Below, one piece after another: positions 21,601 to 30,932 of a stretch of 64,000 bases of DNA. The translations under genes and the position numbers were made by a program. The notes beneath the pieces were generated by a model. That model did not search any database, was not told where the DNA came from, and worked only from the letters and a program-made list of their open reading frames with translations. Each line of letters starts with the position of its first letter. The stretch's first letter is position 1. The DNA is from Polaribacter butkevichii (GTDB lineage: Bacteria > Bacteroidota > Bacteroidia > Flavobacteriales > Flavobacteriaceae): contig NZ_CP150661.1 of NCBI RefSeq assembly GCF_038024105.1, positions 310,001-374,000 of the forward strand, written 5' to 3'.

Positions 21601-22211
21601 CTTTGGGTAAGAATAAAACGATTAAAGTAAAATCGGTTTCAAAACCAATAGAGTTAGTAGGTGACTGGAATGTAGAATTTAAAGAAAATTTAAGTACACC
21701 AATTAAAACCGTATTTAATAATTTGGTGTCTTGGTCTAATTCAGATAATAATGCTATTAAATATTATTCAGGAACAGCAACGTATCAAAAAAACTTTAAT
21801 ATTTCTAAAAAGATATTTAAAAAAGACATCTCTTTTGAGTTAGATTTAGGAAGTGTTGGTGTAATAGCAGAAGTAATTATAAATGGTAAAAATGCAGGTA
21901 TATTGTGGAAAGCACCGTTTAGAATTAATATTGATGATTTTGTAAAAGCAGGACAAAATACGCTAGAAGTTAGGGTTACCAACCTGTGGCCAAATCGTTT
22001 AATTGGAGACGAAAATTTATCGTTAGATTTTGAAAGAAAAGGAGAAAAAACAAAAAGCTTACCAAATTGGTTGCTAAATAATACACAACGACCTTCAAAT
22101 AGAACTACGTTTTCATCATGGAAGCATTATAACAAAAATGATGCATTGTTAACATCAGGACTTTTAGGACCTGTTAAAATTAATATATCAGTAGTAAAAA
22201 ATATAAAATAA
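18696..22211 (+). CDS. Alpha-L-rhamnosidase, GH106 family (second copy)
   Basis: The ATG at 18696 gives a clean signal (MKQIVLVISAIILFTCSISG); in-frame ATGs at 18639 and 18687 only add polar residues. The GH106 start is seen in GFKTPPNEAKARTWWHWISG, ITKDLEAMKEVGIQEAQLFN and NSAGWSSSGGPW, and the end in VTNLWPNRLIGDENLS. Unlike the first GH106 it lacks the discoidin-like insert. Instead, between about residues 745 and 920 (counted from 18696), it carries two similar beta-modules: IKAEYGSFLQDG...DITDKVKAAV and LKAVFGKFKPET...DITEKIKGMV. The copies probably handle different rhamnose linkages or sulfation states. It starts the second operon, under P2. Confidence 0.92.
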   Translation: MKQIVLVISAIILFTCSISGQNLGHQNNISTKTDFLQEGFKTPPNEAKARTWWHWISGNVSKSGITKDLEAMKEVGIQEAQLFNVKLEFPDGPVKYLSEEWLDLFHFSAKEAKRLGLELTFHNSAGWSSSGGPWITPEYAMQTTVFTEVTVQGGKLFKDQLPQPKTKLKYYKDIAVLAFPKPQTDIKIDGLDYKNLTDRIRNHLLPDTKAITASAVINKNDIIDLTSKITKDGFIEWNVPKGEWIILRLGHTPTGKSNHPAPEGGRGLEVDKMSKKAVDVYWEGGIQPIINKLGDLIGTTVNNCLIDSYEVGTTNWTAGFDTEFKKLRGYSLTSYLPTLAGYYVESGEVSERFLWDFRRTIGDLMAKNYYAHFGELCHENGMKFSVEPYWGPFDNMQVGATGDIVMCEFWSGGYPFFDSPKFVSSIAHLNGSSIVGAESFTGIGGWDEHPAVLKSIGDQAWAQGITRFIFHTYVHQPWDVAPGLALSYHGTDFNRLNTWWSQGKGFMDYIARSQFLLQQGQNVADVLVFTGESSPNTAFLMPEIKAMGFDYDLIGANKLAGLTVKNGDIYTSVGNKYKVLVLPTSSWMKPETLSKIAALTKAGAKVIGERPYKSPSLENYPKCDDKIDKLAENLWNSGMVKKITIQEFLSKSKTPSDFRIEEGDASDISFIHRKTEDADIYFIANAKKESREITGRFRVKGKQPELWNSESGEVKSLAVWVDNEDGTTSVPIQLGMEASVFVIFRKPVAASAHITKISETLKKPQLEPLSNLKIIKAEYGSFLQDGLVDITDKVKAAVEDNKLKLQAGRGFCDCDPAMGYKKEFRMEYKIGEEIKRIYVEEREFVNIDATDKGSLTILKAVFGKFKPETKEVPKYYKTFDITEKIKGMVSSGVLEIPIEKSLIDGHVPEGKNKVLRVTFSTDGVEHVVSVPEGRVLNLSKDISKTKLVNTNGKVNWVTPYPGEITYQTSLGKNKTIKVKSVSKPIELVGDWNVEFKENLSTPIKTVFNNLVSWSNSDNNAIKYYSGTATYQKNFNISKKIFKKDISFELDLGSVGVIAEVIINGKNAGILWKAPFRINIDDFVKAGQNTLEVRVTNLWPNRLIGDENLSLDFERKGEKTKSLPNWLLNNTQRPSNRTTFSSWKHYNKNDALLTSGLLGPVKINISVVKNIK

Positions 22212-22226
22212 TTAAGAACATCAATT

Positions 22227-23711
22227 ATGAAAAAAATAAGTTATCTTCTACTTTTATCAATGTTAATTTTAACTTGTACTACTAAAGATAAAAAAACAGC
22301 AGAAGAATTACAGCCTAAAAACCCCAACGTTTTATTTATTGCTGTAGATGATTTAAATACTTGGTTGGGATGTTTAAATAACTATTCTAATACCAAAACG
22401 CCTAATATAGATAGGTTGGCAGCAAAAGGAGTTTTGTTTTCAAATGCACATTGTCAGGCACCATTATGTGGCCCATCTAGAGCATCGTTAATGACGGGTT
22501 TACGTCCTTCTACAACAGGTATTTATGGTATGATTTCCGATGACAAAATTCGTCGTCCTGATAATCCATCAACAAAAGAAATTACCTTTTTACCTGAGTA
22601 TTTTAAAAATAACGGCTACCATACCATGGGAATAGGAAAGTTGTTTCATAAATACGCACCAAAAGGTTTATTTGATGATGAAGGAGGGCGTGTTAATGGC
22701 TTTGGTCCATTACCAAAAAAACGTTTTGTTTGGGACGGTGTTGGAACAGCAAATAAAAACTACGGACGTACCAGTACAGATTGGGGTGCTTTTCCTGAGC
22801 AAGACTCTTTAATGCCAGATCATAAATCTGCAAATTGGGCGGTAGAACGTTTAAAAAGAAACTATGACAAACCATTTTTTATGGGAGTAGGTTTTTTAAG
22901 ACCTCATGTGCCTTTTTATGTGCCTCAAAAATGGTTTGATATGCATCCATTAGAGGGTATTGACGTTGCTCCGTATTTAGAAGATGATTTAAATGATGTA
23001 CCTCCAATAGGTCTTGCTATTAACGATTTACCAATGATGCCTTCTACAAAATGGGCAAAAGAAAGTGGAGAGTGGAAAAAAATTATACAAGCTTATTTGG
23101 CATGTATTAGTTATGTAGATTATGAGGTGGGGCGTGTGTTAGATGCGTTAGAAAATAGTGAATACGCTAACAATACCGTAATAGTGTTGTGGTCTGATCA
23201 TGGATACCGAATGGGCGAAAAAGGAACTTTTGCTAAGCATGCTTTATGGGAGCCAGCAACAAAAGCACCATTAATGTTTGCAGCGCCAAACTTACCTAAA
23301 GGCAAGGTAGTTAATACGCCAGTAGAAATGCTGTCTATTTACCCAACACTTTTAGAGTTATGTAATCTTCCTGCTTACAATAGAAATGAAGGTATTAGTT
23401 TAGTATCTACCATGACAAGTGAAAAAGAAGTAAAGAATGCTTATGCTCTTACTACTTATGGGATGAATAATCATGCTGTAAAAGCTAACGGATTTCGTTT
23501 TATACAATATGAAGATGGTTCGCAAGAATTATACGACCATAGTAATGATCCAAACGAATTTAAAAACCTAGCAGAAAACCCTAAATATGTAAATGAAATT
23601 GAAAAACTTAAAAAATATTTGCCAAAAGTAAATAGAAAATGGGATAAAAATTCTGCATACAATTATCAGCCTTATTTTAAAGAACAAAAGGCAAGATTAA
23701 CTGCAGAATAA
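22227..23711 (+). CDS. Sulfatase (S1 family, iduronate-2-sulfatase-like), lipoprotein
   Basis: This 494-residue protein has a lipoprotein signal (LILTC, Cys17), the first metal site FIAVDDLNTWLG, the formylglycine motif LCGPSR (Cys81) and the second metal site WSDHGYRMGEKGTFAKH. The layout resembles S1_7 enzymes, like the sulfatase at 5022, but the two differ widely outside the motifs, so different sulfate positions are likely. It lies 15 bp after the second GH106 gene, in the same unit. It needs an outside formylglycine-generating enzyme. Confidence 0.92.
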   Translation: MKKISYLLLLSMLILTCTTKDKKTAEELQPKNPNVLFIAVDDLNTWLGCLNNYSNTKTPNIDRLAAKGVLFSNAHCQAPLCGPSRASLMTGLRPSTTGIYGMISDDKIRRPDNPSTKEITFLPEYFKNNGYHTMGIGKLFHKYAPKGLFDDEGGRVNGFGPLPKKRFVWDGVGTANKNYGRTSTDWGAFPEQDSLMPDHKSANWAVERLKRNYDKPFFMGVGFLRPHVPFYVPQKWFDMHPLEGIDVAPYLEDDLNDVPPIGLAINDLPMMPSTKWAKESGEWKKIIQAYLACISYVDYEVGRVLDALENSEYANNTVIVLWSDHGYRMGEKGTFAKHALWEPATKAPLMFAAPNLPKGKVVNTPVEMLSIYPTLLELCNLPAYNRNEGISLVSTMTSEKEVKNAYALTTYGMNNHAVKANGFRFIQYEDGSQELYDHSNDPNEFKNLAENPKYVNEIEKLKKYLPKVNRKWDKNSAYNYQPYFKEQKARLTAE

Positions 23712-23831
23712 GTAAACCTTATTAAACGTAATACATTGTAAATAAATACACTTAGTATACCTTTTTTTAGTTTTAAAAAGCTATTAGAATGTATGTTAGG
23801 TGTTTTTAAATTGAAGTTATAATTAAAAAAT

Positions 23832-26300
23832 ATGATATTAAAAAAAATAGTATTAGTAACCTTGGTTATGGTAAATCTTTTTGTTTTTAAGGGGGTGCAA
23901 GCACAATCTCTAAAACACCCTGTTATTTGGGTAACCGAAGCAGAAAGAGCAGATCTTTTAGAGAAAATAGACAAATATGATTGGGCAAAAAGTGTTGTAA
24001 ACCAATTACATAAACGTGTTGATACTAAATTAAAGATACATCAAAGTAATGCTAATATTATTTTAAGTACTATTCCAGATTTTGCTAAACATGATCGTGA
24101 AAACACAGAACGAAAAGCAAGTCCTATAGCCGCTGGACACAATAAAGTTTTAACACTAGCATCAGAAGCAGGAATGTTGTATTTTTTGACTAAAGAAGAA
24201 AAGTATGCGCAATTTGCTGCCGATATTTTAGCGTATTATATAGATGTTATTGCACCGTTAACCCCAGAAACAACCACTATTTGTGGTAATGAGTTTTTTG
24301 ATCCAAGAACCACTTATGCTCCCTTTGCTATCGCTTACGATTTTATATATAATTATTTAAAAAAGCCTAATATAAAGGTATACAACAAAGCAAAAAATAC
24401 TCGTGTAGCTTTCAATAATAATAAAGCTCAAAAAGCCATTGCAAATATAGTTGGTAATGTAATGCAAGAGTACGGCAAACCAGACGAACATGGTAAAATA
24501 GTTTCTAATCACCCTATACTTACGGCTCCTGGCGCATTATTTAGTATATTTTGTATTGATGATGATGCAGAACGTAATCGTTTATTTAATGTCTTTTGGC
24601 AAAAAGGTACAGCGCATCAAAACTCATTTAAAAATACCATTTTACCTATGTTTGGAGAGCAAGGTATTTGGCCAGAATCATTAAGTTATAGTTTTATGCC
24701 TATTATAACAATGGTGTTGAATATAGTTGATAGAATTTATCCAGAAATGAATGTAACTCAAGATTATCAAAATATTTTTGAAGGTAATTTCCTTTTTGAT
24801 CATTTAAGACATCCTAACAGAAAATTTGTTCGTTTTGGAGATTCTAAACGAAACCATGATGGAACACAAGACCTTTATAGATACACATTAAGTATTGCAG
24901 AAAGGCGCGGATATTCTAATTTAAAAAAGCAAGCCCAAATAGCATTAAGGCAAGCATACACCGCCGAAGGCGGATATAAACCACGTATTACTAACGATAT
25001 TTTTAATAATTTTAAACCTTTAAAATTGTTTTGGGGACTTCCTATTCCAGCACATACGCAAGGTGATATTAATTTTAACAAACCAACAGTTTTAGTAAAA
25101 CATGCAGGTGTTGCTTTGCAGCGTAATTATGTAGAAAAAAATAATGAATTATATGGTTTATCGGGTATTATTGGCGGAGCGCATTATGTGCATTCTCATT
25201 TAACAGGAATTTCTATGGAGCTTTATGGAGCAGGTTATATTATGGCACCTAATGCAGGACTTCCAAAATCTGTATCCGAAAGAAAAATACCATTACACGA
25301 AAATTATTTTAGACTCTATGCGGGTAATAATACCGTAATTGTAAATGGAACTTCTCATGGTTTACAGCCCGGATCTTGGAAAGATGGGGCGTATGTTTGG
25401 CAAAATAAAACGGTTAATATAGCTTCGGAACCCAAACATTTAGAAAATCCAATTAGTAAAAACTTTAGTTTTGCAACCCAATTTTTAAACGATGATGTTA
25501 ATAAAGCAACACAACAACGTACATTAAGTACAATTAGAACCAGCGACAAAACCGCTTATTATTTAGATGTTTTTAGATCTAAATCTTTAAATGAAAATAA
25601 ATTTCACGATTATATTTATCATAATATTGGTGATGAAACCATAATTACAAACCGTAAAGATGATGTTTTAAAGGTAACTCCAACAAATCAATATAAAAAT
25701 GATATTGGAGACCCAGTGCAATCTCCTGGGTGGCGCTATTTTGAAAACACAAAAGTTACGAAGTCTACCAACAAGGCTGTTAATATTAGGTTTAATATAA
25801 ATGATGATAAGCGTTATATGCATATGTTTGTGCCAAAAGGAACAGATAGAACTTATACAAAAGCACTAGCGCCGGCAACCAGAGAAGCAGAAGGAGATTA
25901 TATAAATAAAAAAACACAAGTGTTAGCCATACGCCAAAAAGGTGAAGCTTGGGACAGACCTTTTATTGCTGTTTTAGAACCATCAACCACTAAAAAAGCA
26001 AGTGTACAAAGTATAGAACCTTTAATGGATGGTGCTAAAATAGTAGGCGCTAAGGTGGTATCAAAAGTAAAAAAATGCGTTATTACAGATTATATAATTT
26101 CGCAAGAAAACCAGAATGCTACTTACAATAATATTAAATTGAATTTAACATTTAAAGGGCGTTTTGGCATTGTAAGAGTAGAGGAAGAAAAAAATAAAAA
26201 CACTTATAGTTTGTATATTGGTGATGGAGAAACGTTGCGTTTTAAAACTTACAAAGTAACAAGTAATCAAGAAAAAAGTGCATTCAAAATATTTAAATAA
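23832..26300 (+). CDS. Heparinase II/III-like polysaccharide lyase
   Basis: This 822-residue protein has a Sec signal (MILKKIVLVTLVMVNLFVF...VQAQ). It has an (alpha/alpha) toroid (about 30-400, with EQGIWPESLSYSF and RKFVRFGDSKRNHDG) followed by an antiparallel beta-sandwich (about 410-800) that holds GGAHYVHSHLTGISMELYGAG, the segment typical of the heparinase II/III C-terminal domain. Several ulvan lyase families have this architecture (for example PL37 and PL40), so an ulvan or uronic-acid lyase is the best reading; I cannot assign the family by eye. A 120-bp gap separates it from the sulfatase, and the next gene begins 6 bp after it. Confidence 0.8.
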   Translation: MILKKIVLVTLVMVNLFVFKGVQAQSLKHPVIWVTEAERADLLEKIDKYDWAKSVVNQLHKRVDTKLKIHQSNANIILSTIPDFAKHDRENTERKASPIAAGHNKVLTLASEAGMLYFLTKEEKYAQFAADILAYYIDVIAPLTPETTTICGNEFFDPRTTYAPFAIAYDFIYNYLKKPNIKVYNKAKNTRVAFNNNKAQKAIANIVGNVMQEYGKPDEHGKIVSNHPILTAPGALFSIFCIDDDAERNRLFNVFWQKGTAHQNSFKNTILPMFGEQGIWPESLSYSFMPIITMVLNIVDRIYPEMNVTQDYQNIFEGNFLFDHLRHPNRKFVRFGDSKRNHDGTQDLYRYTLSIAERRGYSNLKKQAQIALRQAYTAEGGYKPRITNDIFNNFKPLKLFWGLPIPAHTQGDINFNKPTVLVKHAGVALQRNYVEKNNELYGLSGIIGGAHYVHSHLTGISMELYGAGYIMAPNAGLPKSVSERKIPLHENYFRLYAGNNTVIVNGTSHGLQPGSWKDGAYVWQNKTVNIASEPKHLENPISKNFSFATQFLNDDVNKATQQRTLSTIRTSDKTAYYLDVFRSKSLNENKFHDYIYHNIGDETIITNRKDDVLKVTPTNQYKNDIGDPVQSPGWRYFENTKVTKSTNKAVNIRFNINDDKRYMHMFVPKGTDRTYTKALAPATREAEGDYINKKTQVLAIRQKGEAWDRPFIAVLEPSTTKKASVQSIEPLMDGAKIVGAKVVSKVKKCVITDYIISQENQNATYNNIKLNLTFKGRFGIVRVEEEKNKNTYSLYIGDGETLRFKTYKVTSNQEKSAFKIFK

Positions 26301-26306
26301 TTCAAA

Positions 26307-27710
26307 ATGAATTTATCAGCATACAAAATATTATTAGTCTCAACATTTTGTTTGGTCTTAATATGTCCTGTTTTTTCGCAGGTAAAGGTTGTTAAAGAAC
26401 ATATTTCTGTTGTAGACAAAAATGCACTTATAGTGAATGGTAGGTTTTCTAGTGGTATAAACGGACGTACTTTTCAAAAAGATGCATTAATTTCACATAA
26501 AGGGTTTCAGTATTTGGTACATTATAATGCTGATCGTCGTGTTTGTATAAGTAGACGAAAGTTGCCAAATGGAACGTGGAATACCATTCAGTTTTTAGAT
26601 TATCACTTTAAAAGTAACGATTCGCATAATTGTATTTCTATGGGTATTTGTCCTAATGATGGCACAATACATTTAGCTTTCGATCATCATGTTGATGACT
26701 TACATTACCGAGTTTCTAAAAAAGGATTGGCAAACAACCCAGAAACGATGGCGTGGAATGTTGCTGCTTTTGGACCTATTATATCCGAATTAGAAAAAGA
26801 TAAACCCATAGTTATTACCTATCCAAAATTTTGGCAAACTCCAGACGGAAACCTTCAATTTAACTATCGTGTTCGTGGTTCTGGTAACGGAGATCGTATG
26901 TTGGTAGACTATAATGCAGAAACGGGAACTTGGGGAAACACACACCAAATTGATAGTGCAGAGGGCATTTTTAAAGATCAATTAGGAGTTAGTGAATCTA
27001 GATGTTCTTATCCTAACGGATATGATTATGATAACAATGGCATTCTTCATACAACTTGGACTTGGAGAGAAGATAGCCAAGGTGCTAACCACGATTTAGT
27101 TTATGTTTATAGTGAAGATAATGGTAATTCTTGGAAAAATAATTCAGGAAAACCTTTAGAAAATATAGCACAAGTTAATTCGCCAGGTATTGTTGTGCAA
27201 TCTATACCGCGCGTATTGGGGTTAATGAATGACCAAGGGCAAACAATTGATTCTAAAAACCAAGTGCACGTTGTTATGTATCATTCTACAGAACAAACTA
27301 TAAAAGATGCAGGTAGCTTTTTAGGCGAAACACGCTGGGGCCCAAAAGAGGCGAAACGTTATCATCATTACTGGAGAGATACAACAGGTAAATGGCATCA
27401 CTTTGAAATGAATTTAAAAGTAGGTAATCGTCCAAAAATATTTGCCGATACCCAAGATAATTTAATTATGATTTATGCTGGTAATGATAAAAATAATTTG
27501 GTTATAGCTACGGCAACTGCTAAAAACAAATGGAAAGATTGGAGCATAACACACGTGGTAAAAGGTCCTTTTATTAATGATATGTTAGGCGATTTTTATA
27601 GATGGAAAAACGAAGGTGTTTTATCTATAATGGTACAAGACCAACCAAAGCGAAAACGAAAAAAAAGCACTTTAAAAGTAGTTGATGTAACTTTTGAATC
27701 TGAGTTTTAA
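26307..27710 (+). CDS. BNR-repeat polysaccharide lyase, PL24/PL25 ulvan-lyase-like
   Basis: This 467-residue secreted protein (signal ending PVFSQ) is built of repeated beta-propeller blades. The stretch SNDSHNCISMGICPNDG followed by IHLAFDHHVDDLHYR holds paired His residues like those used as catalytic base and metal or substrate ligands in PL24 and PL25 ulvan lyases. Later blades include NGYDYDNNGILHTTWTWRED and YVYSEDNGNSW. Family members cut between sulfated rhamnose and glucuronate or iduronate. It is the strongest single clue that the locus targets ulvan. It directly follows the heparinase-like gene, so two lyases of different fold are made together. Confidence 0.82.
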   Translation: MNLSAYKILLVSTFCLVLICPVFSQVKVVKEHISVVDKNALIVNGRFSSGINGRTFQKDALISHKGFQYLVHYNADRRVCISRRKLPNGTWNTIQFLDYHFKSNDSHNCISMGICPNDGTIHLAFDHHVDDLHYRVSKKGLANNPETMAWNVAAFGPIISELEKDKPIVITYPKFWQTPDGNLQFNYRVRGSGNGDRMLVDYNAETGTWGNTHQIDSAEGIFKDQLGVSESRCSYPNGYDYDNNGILHTTWTWREDSQGANHDLVYVYSEDNGNSWKNNSGKPLENIAQVNSPGIVVQSIPRVLGLMNDQGQTIDSKNQVHVVMYHSTEQTIKDAGSFLGETRWGPKEAKRYHHYWRDTTGKWHHFEMNLKVGNRPKIFADTQDNLIMIYAGNDKNNLVIATATAKNKWKDWSITHVVKGPFINDMLGDFYRWKNEGVLSIMVQDQPKRKRKKSTLKVVDVTFESEF

Positions 27711-27766
27711 ATAATTTATAATCAAACTGTAGTGTCTTTTTTAAAAAAAATAATAAATATAAAGCT

Positions 27767-27889
27767 ATGAAAATAGCTTTAAGAATGAATGCAGATCTGT
27801 TGGTATGGTTAAAAACAAATAATGCACTAACAGGAATTTGGGTAAGAAATAAAAAAAAAGGTACCTTACCCTTTTATAAATGGAGTTAA
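27767..27889 (+). CDS. Small ORF of 40 residues, unknown
   Basis: An ATG at 27767 opens a 40-codon frame (MKIALRMNADLLVWLK...GTLPFYKWS) in the 195-bp gap between the BNR lyase and a sulfatase. It ends 16 bp before the next start. The aromatic C-terminus looks like real protein rather than random A/T-rich sequence. It may be a small protein or the remnant of a larger gene; I recognise no family, and the ribosome binding site is poor. Confidence 0.3.
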   Translation: MKIALRMNADLLVWLKTNNALTGIWVRNKKKGTLPFYKWS

Positions 27890-27905
27890 AAAATAATTAT
27901 AAAAG

Positions 27906-29402
27906 ATGAAAAATAACTATTTAATATTTATCCTTTTAGGAGGTTTTATGTTTGCTTTTACTTCTTGTTTTAGCAATAAGGATAAAGGCGCTATTAAAAT
28001 GAAATTAATTCAAGCAGAAAAGGAAACTCAGGTTAATGTAAAACCTAATTTAATTTTTTATTTGGCAGACGATCAAGATGTTTATGATTATGGTTGCTAT
28101 GGTAACGAAAAAGTAAATACAGCAGCGGTAGATCGTCTTGCAAAAGAAGGTATGCTTTTTAATAATGCTTTTACTGCTCAAGCTATTTGTGCCCCAAGTA
28201 GGTCGCAGCTTTTTACAGGAAAGTATCCTGTTAAAAATGGTTGTTTTGCTAACCATACCGCTACAAGACCAAATATAAAAAGTGTGACTACACAAATGAA
28301 AAATTTGGGATATGATGTTGTTTTGGCAGGAAAAAGCCATGTGAAGCCCGAAAGTGTCTATCAATGGGATAAGGAATGGGAGCCTGTTCCTAAAAAGGAT
28401 GTGCCTAGAGATTATATTCCTTTAGATAGTATAGAGGCATATTTTAAAACATCTAAAAAACCATTTTGTATGTTTATTACATCAAAATATCCGCATGGAA
28501 AGTATTTTGATGTTGAAAATCCAAATGCCGAGGATATTAAATTTTACCCTTTTAATCAACATAAAAAAAAGGATAAAGCATATGTAAAAACTAAGGCAGG
28601 TTATTATAGAAGTATCGAAGAAGATAACAAACAACTAGAAAGTGTTTTAAAATTAGTTGATACGTATTTAGGTGATAATACCCTATTTATGTACAGCGCA
28701 GATCATGGTGCATCTGGTAAATTTACAGTAAAAGATATTGGTTTAAAAGTGCCATTTGTAGTACGTTGGCCTTTAGTAATTAAACCAGGAACAACTTCAA
28801 ATCAACTTATTCATTATACCGATGTGTTACCAACTTTTATGGCTATTGCGGGAGGAAAATCTCCTAACGATATGGACGGAAATAGTTTTTTATCACTATT
28901 ACAAGGTAAAAATGTTGAGGTAAATAAATACGTTTATGGAGTTAGAACAAACCAAAATATTTTAAATTCAGAGGTTTTTCCATCAAGAATGATTCGTAAT
29001 AAGCGTTATAAATATATTCGAAACTTTAATTCGTTAGAAGTAGTTAAACAAAATTTAACAGGAAACCCCAATATAGATTACTTTATAAAAAGAGGAGCAA
29101 ATGCACATAAAGATGAACCTCTAGAAGAATTATACGATTTGCTTAATGATTCATTTGAACAAAACAATTTAGCTCAAAATACAGAATTAAAAACTATAAA
29201 AGATAGGTTAAAAAAAGATATGTTTAGTTGGATGAAATCGCAAGGAGATATTTTAGATGAAACCATTGGTAATATGCCTATAATAACACCAAAAGGAAAT
29301 AAAGGCTTTAAATTAGACCAAGACACACCAATACGAAAAATTCCAGATTCTATAAAAAATATTCTTAAAGAAGGAGATTATACAGTTATAAAACATTGGT
29401 AA
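27906..29402 (+). CDS. Sulfatase (S1 family, N-sulfoglucosamine-sulfatase-like), lipoprotein
   Basis: This 498-residue protein has a lipoprotein signal (FTSC, Cys21), the first metal site [13 protein letters not shown], the formylglycine motif ICAPSR (Cys95) and the second metal site [15 protein letters not shown]. The ADDQ start and short second site look more like S1_8-type sulfatases than the other three in the window. The C-terminal tail is long and Lys-rich. Its 3' end overlaps the first in-frame ATG of the next frame, but the likely downstream start is 14 bp beyond its stop. Confidence 0.9.
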   Translation: MKNNYLIFILLGGFMFAFTSCFSNKDKGAIKMKLIQAEKETQVNVKPNLIFYLADDQDVYDYGCYGNEKVNTAAVDRLAKEGMLFNNAFTAQAICAPSRSQLFTGKYPVKNGCFANHTATRPNIKSVTTQMKNLGYDVVLAGKSHVKPESVYQWDKEWEPVPKKDVPRDYIPLDSIEAYFKTSKKPFCMFITSKYPHGKYFDVENPNAEDIKFYPFNQHKKKDKAYVKTKAGYYRSIEEDNKQLESVLKLVDTYLGDNTLFMYSADHGASGKFTVKDIGLKVPFVVRWPLVIKPGTTSNQLIHYTDVLPTFMAIAGGKSPNDMDGNSFLSLLQGKNVEVNKYVYGVRTNQNILNSEVFPSRMIRNKRYKYIRNFNSLEVVKQNLTGNPNIDYFIKRGANAHKDEPLEELYDLLNDSFEQNNLAQNTELKTIKDRLKKDMFSWMKSQGDILDETIGNMPIITPKGNKGFKLDQDTPIRKIPDSIKNILKEGDYTVIKHW

Positions 29403-29416
29403 AAACACATATTATA

Positions 29417-30850
29417 ATGAATAAATTTTTTACATATATATATTGTTTATCCATTCTTTTAACGGGGTGTAAGAGCAATGAAAAAAAAGAAAGTATAGTA
29501 AAACAAAACCATCAACCAAAAAACATTCTTTTTATAGCTGTTGATGATTTACGGCCAGAACTTAATTTCTATGGCGCAAATCATATTAAATCTCCAAACC
29601 TCGATAAATTAGCAAGCGAGAGTTTGGTGTTTAATCGATCGTATTGTAATATTCCAGTTTGTGGAGCATCAAGAGCGAGTTTGTTAACAGGTCTGCGACC
29701 AACAAGATATCGTTTTATAGATTATGCTACAACGGCAGATAAAGATGCACCTAACGTAATTTCATTACCTAAACTTTTAAAGCAGAATGGATACATAACT
29801 CGTTCTAATGGTAAAATATATCATGAGAATAATGATGATAGTTTAGCGTGGAATAATATTTGGTTTCCAGAAGGTAATATTCGTAATTATCAATTAGAAG
29901 ATAATATTAAAAATAATGGAAACGCTAATTTAGCAGTAGCAGGAGCAGCAGCTTTTGAAATGGCAGAAGTGAGCGATACAGCTTATTTTGATGGTAAAAT
30001 TGCTCAAAAAGGTATTGCAGATTTAAAAATGCTAAAAAATAGAAGTAAACCTTTTTTTTTAGCTTTAGGATTTATGAAACCACATTTACCTTTTAATGCC
30101 CCAAAAAAATATTGGGATTTATATGATAGATCAAGTATTGAATTACCTGCAAGTTATATACAGCCACAATCTACACCTAAAGAAGCGTTTCATAAATTTG
30201 GAGAGCTACGTAATTATGGAAATATTCCCTTAAAAGGAGATATTCCTGATGATTTAGCTAAAGAACTAATTCACGGTTATTATGCTTGTGTAAGTTATGT
30301 AGATGCTCAAATTGGTTTAGTTTTAGATGAACTTAAAAGGTTAGAGTTAGAAGATGATACTATTGTAATTTTATGGGGAGATCATGGGTGGAATTTAGGC
30401 GATCATAAATTATGGTGTAAACACGTTACGTTTGAAACAGCTTTAAGAACTCCATTAATTATTAAAGTACCAGGAATAACTAAAGGAGAAACTACAGATG
30501 CTATTACCGAGTATATAGATATTTATCCAAGTTTAACAGAACTTGTTGCTATTGAAACCCCAAATACAATTGAAGGTAAAAGTTTTGTACCCATTTTAAA
30601 CGGCGAATTTCCAGAGAAAGATTGGGCAGTATCTAAATTTAAAGATGCCGTAACCTTAATTAAAGGCGATTTATTTTATACAGAATGGACAAAAGATGAT
30701 GGTGTTGCTTACGCTAGAATGCTTTTTGATCATAAAATAGACCCATTAGAACTGGATAATTTGGCAGAAAAACCAGCATATGAAAAACAAGTTAAGTTAT
30801 TGTCTTTGGAGTTACGAGAAAAATGGGGTAAAGATTTTTTAAAAAAGTGA
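29417..30850 (+). CDS. Sulfatase (S1 family, iduronate-2-sulfatase-like) with CGASR active site, lipoprotein
   Basis: The start at 29417 gives a proper lipoprotein signal ([18 protein letters not shown], Cys18); an ATG at 29396 would overlap the previous gene and add charged residues before the signal. The formylglycine motif reads VCGASR (Cys82), with Ala in place of the usual Pro; CxAxR is an accepted variant of the maturation signal. Metal sites are [11 protein letters not shown] and [14 protein letters not shown]. It closes the polysaccharide locus: a perfect hairpin follows and the next gene is on the opposite strand. Confidence 0.9.
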   Translation: MNKFFTYIYCLSILLTGCKSNEKKESIVKQNHQPKNILFIAVDDLRPELNFYGANHIKSPNLDKLASESLVFNRSYCNIPVCGASRASLLTGLRPTRYRFIDYATTADKDAPNVISLPKLLKQNGYITRSNGKIYHENNDDSLAWNNIWFPEGNIRNYQLEDNIKNNGNANLAVAGAAAFEMAEVSDTAYFDGKIAQKGIADLKMLKNRSKPFFLALGFMKPHLPFNAPKKYWDLYDRSSIELPASYIQPQSTPKEAFHKFGELRNYGNIPLKGDIPDDLAKELIHGYYACVSYVDAQIGLVLDELKRLELEDDTIVILWGDHGWNLGDHKLWCKHVTFETALRTPLIIKVPGITKGETTDAITEYIDIYPSLTELVAIETPNTIEGKSFVPILNGEFPEKDWAVSKFKDAVTLIKGDLFYTEWTKDDGVAYARMLFDHKIDPLELDNLAEKPAYEKQVKLLSLELREKWGKDFLKK

Positions 30851-30897
30851 AATAATAAGTAAATAATTTTAAATTATATTTTCAAGATACTAAGTTT

Positions 30898-30932
30898 AAT
30901 TTTAAGCAAACATTTTATGTTTGCTTAAAATT
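30898..30932. terminator. Perfect 16-bp hairpin at a convergent gene junction
   Basis: AATTTTAAGCAAACAT (30898-30913) and its exact complement (30917-30932) flank a TTT loop. It lies between the last sulfatase (+) and the first GntR gene (-), whose stop codon it overlaps. A/T-rich ends on both sides allow it to work in both directions. Confidence 0.75.
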
